Origin: UMGS1696 sp045643285
Lineage (GTDB): Bacteria; Bacillota; Clostridia; Oscillospirales; CAG-272
Direction: 5' to 3'
Assembly: GCA_045643285.1 (NCBI GenBank)
Contig: JAZUKN010000028.1
Span: 1 to 64,000 of the forward strand
DNA length: 64,000 nucleotides
Shown here: one piece after another, positions 61,005 through 64,000 of the stretch
Numbering within the stretch: the stretch's first letter is position 1
Layout: every line of letters begins with the position of its first letter
Position numbers and translations under genes: made by a program
The notes under the pieces: generated by a model
What the model was told of the DNA's origin: nothing
What the model saw: only the letters and a program-made list of their open reading frames with translations
The model's database searches: none

Positions 61005-61462
61005 TACAAGTCCTCCTTGTTCAAAACCGCAAAGCAGGCCTTATCAAATCCGTTTTTGAGTCTTGGGTCGGCTTCGATTTCTTCCATCTTGTATCCGAGT
61101 GCGTTCAGGGTGTCTTCAATCGCCAGGTCGTACACATACCCGTATTCGTGATTGCAAAGTTCGTAGTAGAACATATCGAAGATGAAACCGTCGCCTGTCT
61201 TATCTGCGGCTACGAGGTCGTCCATTTCCTGACTGTGACGGTGGAGCATTTCTGCGAGTTTCGGAGCGTCCTCTTTGAGAACCATTCCTCCTGCTCCAAC
61301 TCTTACGAGACGTTTTCCGAAATAGTTGTCTGCTTCCTTGTCTTCGGAAAGACCGAGTTTGGCAATCAATTCCTCAAACTGTTCATTGCCGAATGCGAAG
61401 TGAATCGGGAAACCGTTGATTTCCTCCTGATGCTTTTTGCGAAGTTTCTGATACATATTCAT
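61004..61462 (-). CDS. Phage-type protein, unknown
   Basis: 152 residues. The start with KLRKKHQEEINGFPIHFAFGNEQFEELIAKLGL (general pattern) is seen in several phage proteins of Firmicutes. The rest is helical. Function unknown. Confidence 0.6.
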   Translation of the reverse strand: MNMYQKLRKKHQEEINGFPIHFAFGNEQFEELIAKLGLSEDKEADNYFGKRLVRVGAGGMVLKEDAPKLAEMLHRHSQEMDDLVAADKTGDGFIFDMFYYELCNHEYGYVYDLAIEDTLNALGYKMEEIEADPRLKNGFDKACFAVLNKEDL

Positions 61463-61465
61463 TGC

Positions 61466-61746
61466 TTAATCCTCCTTATTTTCGAGTTCTTCGTACATTG
61501 CGTCTTTGAGCGAGCCCCAATATCCTTCCATATAGAACTCGTTCTTGCTTCTGAGATGTCTTGCCTGAATGAGAACATCCTCGACCGGGAAATCTTCCGG
61601 AAGTTCTACTCCTTCCGAAGATGCAACATCGAGCAGGTCCTCCTTTTCGTTCTGAAAGTCGTATTCGTCGTGTGCCGCTCTCAATTCGTTCTGAGCAAGT
61701 TCGACAACGACGAGTTCACCACTTTCGGTTTTCTTTCGATACGCAT
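61466..61746 (-). CDS. Small phage-type protein, apparent frameshift near the start
   Basis: The ATG at 61744-61746 follows GGAGG, but that frame stops after 21 codons. One base of shift in the four-A run at 61729-61732 would join it to the open frame below, giving a continuous protein MRIERKTESGELVVVELAQN and onward. Downstream residues (RAAHDEYDF, EGVELPEDFPVEDV) are well formed. A sequencing or assembly error in the homopolymer, or a young pseudogene, explains it best; programmed slippage is possible. Confidence 0.6.
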
Positions 61747-61913
61747 TTTGTTTCCTCCGTTTCTTTCTTTACTGTAATCTTGATTTCCCTCGTTTCTTTG
61801 TCGAAGAATATGTAAACGATGCCGTCGGGGTTTCCACCCGCTTCAAGAATATATGCAGTCGGTATCTGGACTCTGCATTTGCCGTCCATCATTTTCTTTT
61901 CGCACAGAACCAT
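61716..61913 (-). CDS. AbrB/SpoVT-like small protein
   Basis: 65 residues. DGKCRVQIPTAYILEAGGNPDG fits the AbrB/MazE swapped-hairpin DNA-binding fold, with the variable basic C-terminal tail. The start at 61913 follows AAAGGAG. If the fold is right it may act as a regulator of the array. Its 3' end overlaps the next gene. Confidence 0.5.
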   Translation of the reverse strand: MVLCEKKMMDGKCRVQIPTAYILEAGGNPDGIVYIFFDKETREIKITVKKETEETKCVSKENRKW

Positions 61914-61925
61914 AGGCAACTCCTT

Positions 61926-62396
61926 TCAGAATAGGATGTAAATGCCGTTCGGAGTATCTGCATTCAGATCTTCTTTGTCGATTGCCATTGGCATCCTGCC
62001 ATTGTCGTAGGTTTCATACATCTTTTTGCACTCCGCTTCGGTACAATCCGTGATGTACTGCTTGAACCGGTCTTGATTGTCGGATTCATATTCTGATACT
62101 CCCGCTTTCAGCACTTCTTCAATGGGTGCTGTGAACCAGCAATATTCGAGGAACCTGTACGGCTTTTCGTCTTCGTCGCATCCGTCAGAGTAATACCCGT
62201 ACCCGTAAAAGTGAACAACTTTCTTTCCACCTTCCATCTCAATTCCGACTATCGTTTTTTCTTCATAGTCGGCAAGAGTCAGGTCACTCGGATCCAGTTC
62301 GATTTTGGCGTTGTTCTTATTTGCGAACGACAGGAACCTTATGGAATCGGGTATGCTCATCTGCTTCACTTCTTCTCTCGTTACGATAATTCTCAT
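61926..62396 (-). CDS. Phage-type protein, unknown
   Basis: 156 residues, acidic, with a repeated DED/EDE character (YYSDGCDEDEKPY). No domain recognised. It lies 10 bp from its neighbour upstream. Function unknown. Confidence 0.58.
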   Translation of the reverse strand: MRIIVTREEVKQMSIPDSIRFLSFANKNNAKIELDPSDLTLADYEEKTIVGIEMEGGKKVVHFYGYGYYSDGCDEDEKPYRFLEYCWFTAPIEEVLKAGVSEYESDNQDRFKQYITDCTEAECKKMYETYDNGRMPMAIDKEDLNADTPNGIYILF

Positions 62397-62405
62397 ACGC
62401 TTCTC

Positions 62406-63101
62406 TCAAAACCACACGATGTCAAGACCGTACAGTCTTTTAATTCTTTCTGAAATCTTTTCGACTCCGGATGCTGTCTCCCGGAAATTTCTGATGTTTT
62501 CTTCCAGCTCAGAGTCTTTAACGGGAACGATAAAGTCACAGCAGAAGTTGAAGAACGGCGGCTCCGGTTTTTTCAGGATTTCTCCTCCGTTGCTGTCGTT
62601 TACCTTCCCGATAAAAGCACGTCCGTCGGTCATTTCCACAAACGCTTCGATGATCTGCCTGTTAAGATCGTTGTAGGTCTCATCTTCACGGATAGCGAGG
62701 ATGCCTCCGCTAAAACGGATGTAATCGTTCTGCATCCGTTTGAAATAAGCGAGCCTGATAGAGCCACGAATGACTTTCGCATCGTGTCCTCTCAAATCGA
62801 GACGACCAAAGTTGGCGAACTCGTAGCTTCCAATTCCGTTGATGTCGCTGTTTTCAAACATCCAAAACGGCTTCCGATAATCGTTGCTGTCAACGAACGG
62901 TTTTCTGTCAAGCATTCTGTTGTATTCTTCGTCTTCCGGGAGATAGACGAGAACCGTATTCTTGTCTCCGGCCGTTCCGTGATAATCGGGGTAAAACGGA
63001 ACCACTCCGAGTTCCGCACAGGCAACTCTGATTGCCTGCTGCTGTCTTTCGTAGTCCGGGCTGATTCGCTCCGGCAGGTATTTCATTCCTTTTCCTTTCA
63101 T
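62406..63101 (-). CDS. Phage-type protein, unknown
   Basis: 231 residues, the longest protein of the array. It has a helical N-terminus (RQQQAIRVACAELG) and a long mixed region with no known motif. The ATG at 63101 follows AAGGAGG. Function unknown. Confidence 0.6.
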   Translation of the reverse strand: MKGKGMKYLPERISPDYERQQQAIRVACAELGVVPFYPDYHGTAGDKNTVLVYLPEDEEYNRMLDRKPFVDSNDYRKPFWMFENSDINGIGSYEFANFGRLDLRGHDAKVIRGSIRLAYFKRMQNDYIRFSGGILAIREDETYNDLNRQIIEAFVEMTDGRAFIGKVNDSNGGEILKKPEPPFFNFCCDFIVPVKDSELEENIRNFRETASGVEKISERIKRLYGLDIVWF

Positions 63102-63394
63102 AACAAACCTCCTTTTAATATTCCGAGCATTTTCATTGCGTTTGCTATCTCTTTATCCTTTTCGCAAGCCTCCTTGATGTCTTTCTTATCAAGTTCGGTG
63201 TACTTCAGGAGACGGTCAACCCACTCTTTTAGTTGAGCATTTTCTGTTTCGAGTGATTCGACCCTCTCTTTTAACTGCTCTGCCAATTTTATTTTAACTT
63301 CGAGCTGCTGTTCAAGGAATGAAATCCTTTTTCTCAACTCTACCGTTTTCTTTTCAAAATGCTTTTGTGCTGCGTCGAATTTTTTTCCTTTCAT
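63098..63394 (-). CDS. Coiled-coil protein
   Basis: 98 residues that are almost all coiled coil (about 12-75, LEQQLEVKIKLAEQLKERVESLETENAQLKEW, shown as one pattern). Such a rod may dimerise or scaffold. It overlaps its neighbour by 4 bp. Function unknown. Confidence 0.65.
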   Translation of the reverse strand: MKGKKFDAAQKHFEKKTVELRKRISFLEQQLEVKIKLAEQLKERVESLETENAQLKEWVDRLLKYTELDKKDIKEACEKDKEIANAMKMLGILKGGLL

Positions 63395-63687
63395 AACGTC
63401 TGCACCTCATCAAGTAATAACAAATCCCTTGTGTTCAGCAACAGTTCGTTCATTTCTGCTTCCGTTGCCGGCTTTCCTTTGTGGGTTTCAATCGAATACA
63501 GGTCTTCATCGCAGGACATACACTGATAGACGTATCCGTCCAATTCCGACTTGATGACCGGAGCCCCGCATCGGTTACAACGTATCCCACGAGCCAACTT
63601 TTCTTCGACGTATCTCTCTGTCCTCGGATATTTCAGCGGATCGAATTTCTCGACCATATCATTGGAAAGAACCTTTCTTATCTCCAT
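63391..63687 (-). CDS. Zinc-ribbon protein
   Basis: 98 residues. A single zinc ribbon CNRCGAPVIKSELDGYVYQCMSC (about 36-58) in the centre is flanked by helices. The ATG at 63687 follows GAAGGTGA by a few bases; the GTG six codons earlier is less likely. Function unknown. Confidence 0.65.
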   Translation of the reverse strand: MEIRKVLSNDMVEKFDPLKYPRTERYVEEKLARGIRCNRCGAPVIKSELDGYVYQCMSCDEDLYSIETHKGKPATEAEMNELLLNTRDLLLLDEVQTL

Positions 63688-63701
63688 TGCATCACCTTCT
63701 T

Positions 63702-63962
63702 TCACGCCAAGATAAAGTCGGTTTCTATCAGCGGAGTCGTTCCGTAACGTGTAGGGTCTTTTTCAAAGTGAGAACCGCCCCAAGCGTCCTCACAATAGAA
63801 CAAGTCCTTTTCTTTATTGTACGTCCACAATATCAAATAAACGTCTCCGTGACTTCTCAGTTCGGAACCCGAGGGATTGAAAGCGTTTGCGGACTGGCTC
63901 AATGTGAAAACACCGAATCTTTTACCATCTTCTATTTCCGAACGACTGATATATTCCGACAT
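63702..63962 (-). CDS. Protein of unknown function, possibly truncated by the window edge
   Basis: 86 residues in the frame from the ATG at 63962, with LFYCEDAWGGSHFEKDPTRYGTT. The frame stays open to the window edge (SLFDEANEELCK before the Met), and GGAG sits only inside that extension, so it may be the 3' end of a longer gene. Function unknown. Confidence 0.5.
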   Translation of the reverse strand: MSEYISRSEIEDGKRFGVFTLSQSANAFNPSGSELRSHGDVYLILWTYNKEKDLFYCEDAWGGSHFEKDPTRYGTTPLIETDFILA

Positions 63963-64000
63963 CTTGCAAAGCTCCTCATTTGCTTCGTCAAACAGTGAAC

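Overview
The window looks like a chromosomal segment of a spore-forming, Gram-positive anaerobe of the class Clostridia, plausibly an uncultured Oscillospiraceae/Ruminococcaceae-type gut bacterium. The evidence is an alpha/beta small acid-soluble spore protein (6377-6583), an uninterrupted sigma-K gene (43267-43953), strong AGGAGG-type ribosome binding sites, and Clostridia-type gene orders such as nadD-yqeK-LCP-rsfS-leuS and rnc-radical SAM-smc-ftsY. This assignment is inferred from gene content only.

Left edge (1-3955): the 3' part of a large serine recombinase, a GIY-YIG-type protein, a decayed fragment resembling another recombinase C-terminus, and a few small accessory genes (DUF4279-like, a membrane-anchored unknown, a GNAT). 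A family 20 glycoside hydrolase, a ZIP metal transporter and the spore protein follow (3967-6583).

Envelope and amino-acid block (6638-21159, mostly minus strand): an amino-acid ABC importer stands behind a recognisable lysine riboswitch and terminator. Next is a dlt-like operon (adenylating ligase, tandem GNAT, acyl carrier protein, MBOAT acyltransferase, and a membrane protein fusing an SGNH/DltD-like domain to a polysaccharide deacetylase). Then come proB-proA-proC with a GNAT and a YwaF-like membrane protein, and a processive-type glycosyltransferase.

Housekeeping block (21388-42696, minus strand): leuS, rsfS, an LCP protein, yqeK, nadD, yhbY, an XTP/dITP pyrophosphatase gene, ftsY, smc, a radical SAM gene, rnc, plsX, trmFO, topA, dprA and a SpoU methyltransferase. 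The infC-rpmI-rplT operon has an ATT-started infC and an attenuator-like leader. Between infC and sigK lies a compact array of tiny palindromes bounded by inverted repeats.

Right-centre (43267-52019): sigK, a DUF378 protein, a YtrA-like GntR/ABC operon with its own operator, yajC, a TIGR04086-like membrane protein, an anchored surface protein, miaA and a YafQ/DinJ-type toxin-antitoxin pair. The 27-bp palindrome at the GntR promoter recurs at the same position in the promoter of the distant glycosyltransferase gene, which suggests a small envelope regulon.

Right edge (52306-64000): about 12 kb of tightly packed small genes, all on the minus strand. They include YopX-like, HAD-like, PD-(D/E)XK-like and SleB-type proteins plus many zinc-ribbon proteins, and they look like the accessory part of a prophage or other mobile element that continues beyond the window. 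No tRNA, rRNA or CRISPR array was recognised.
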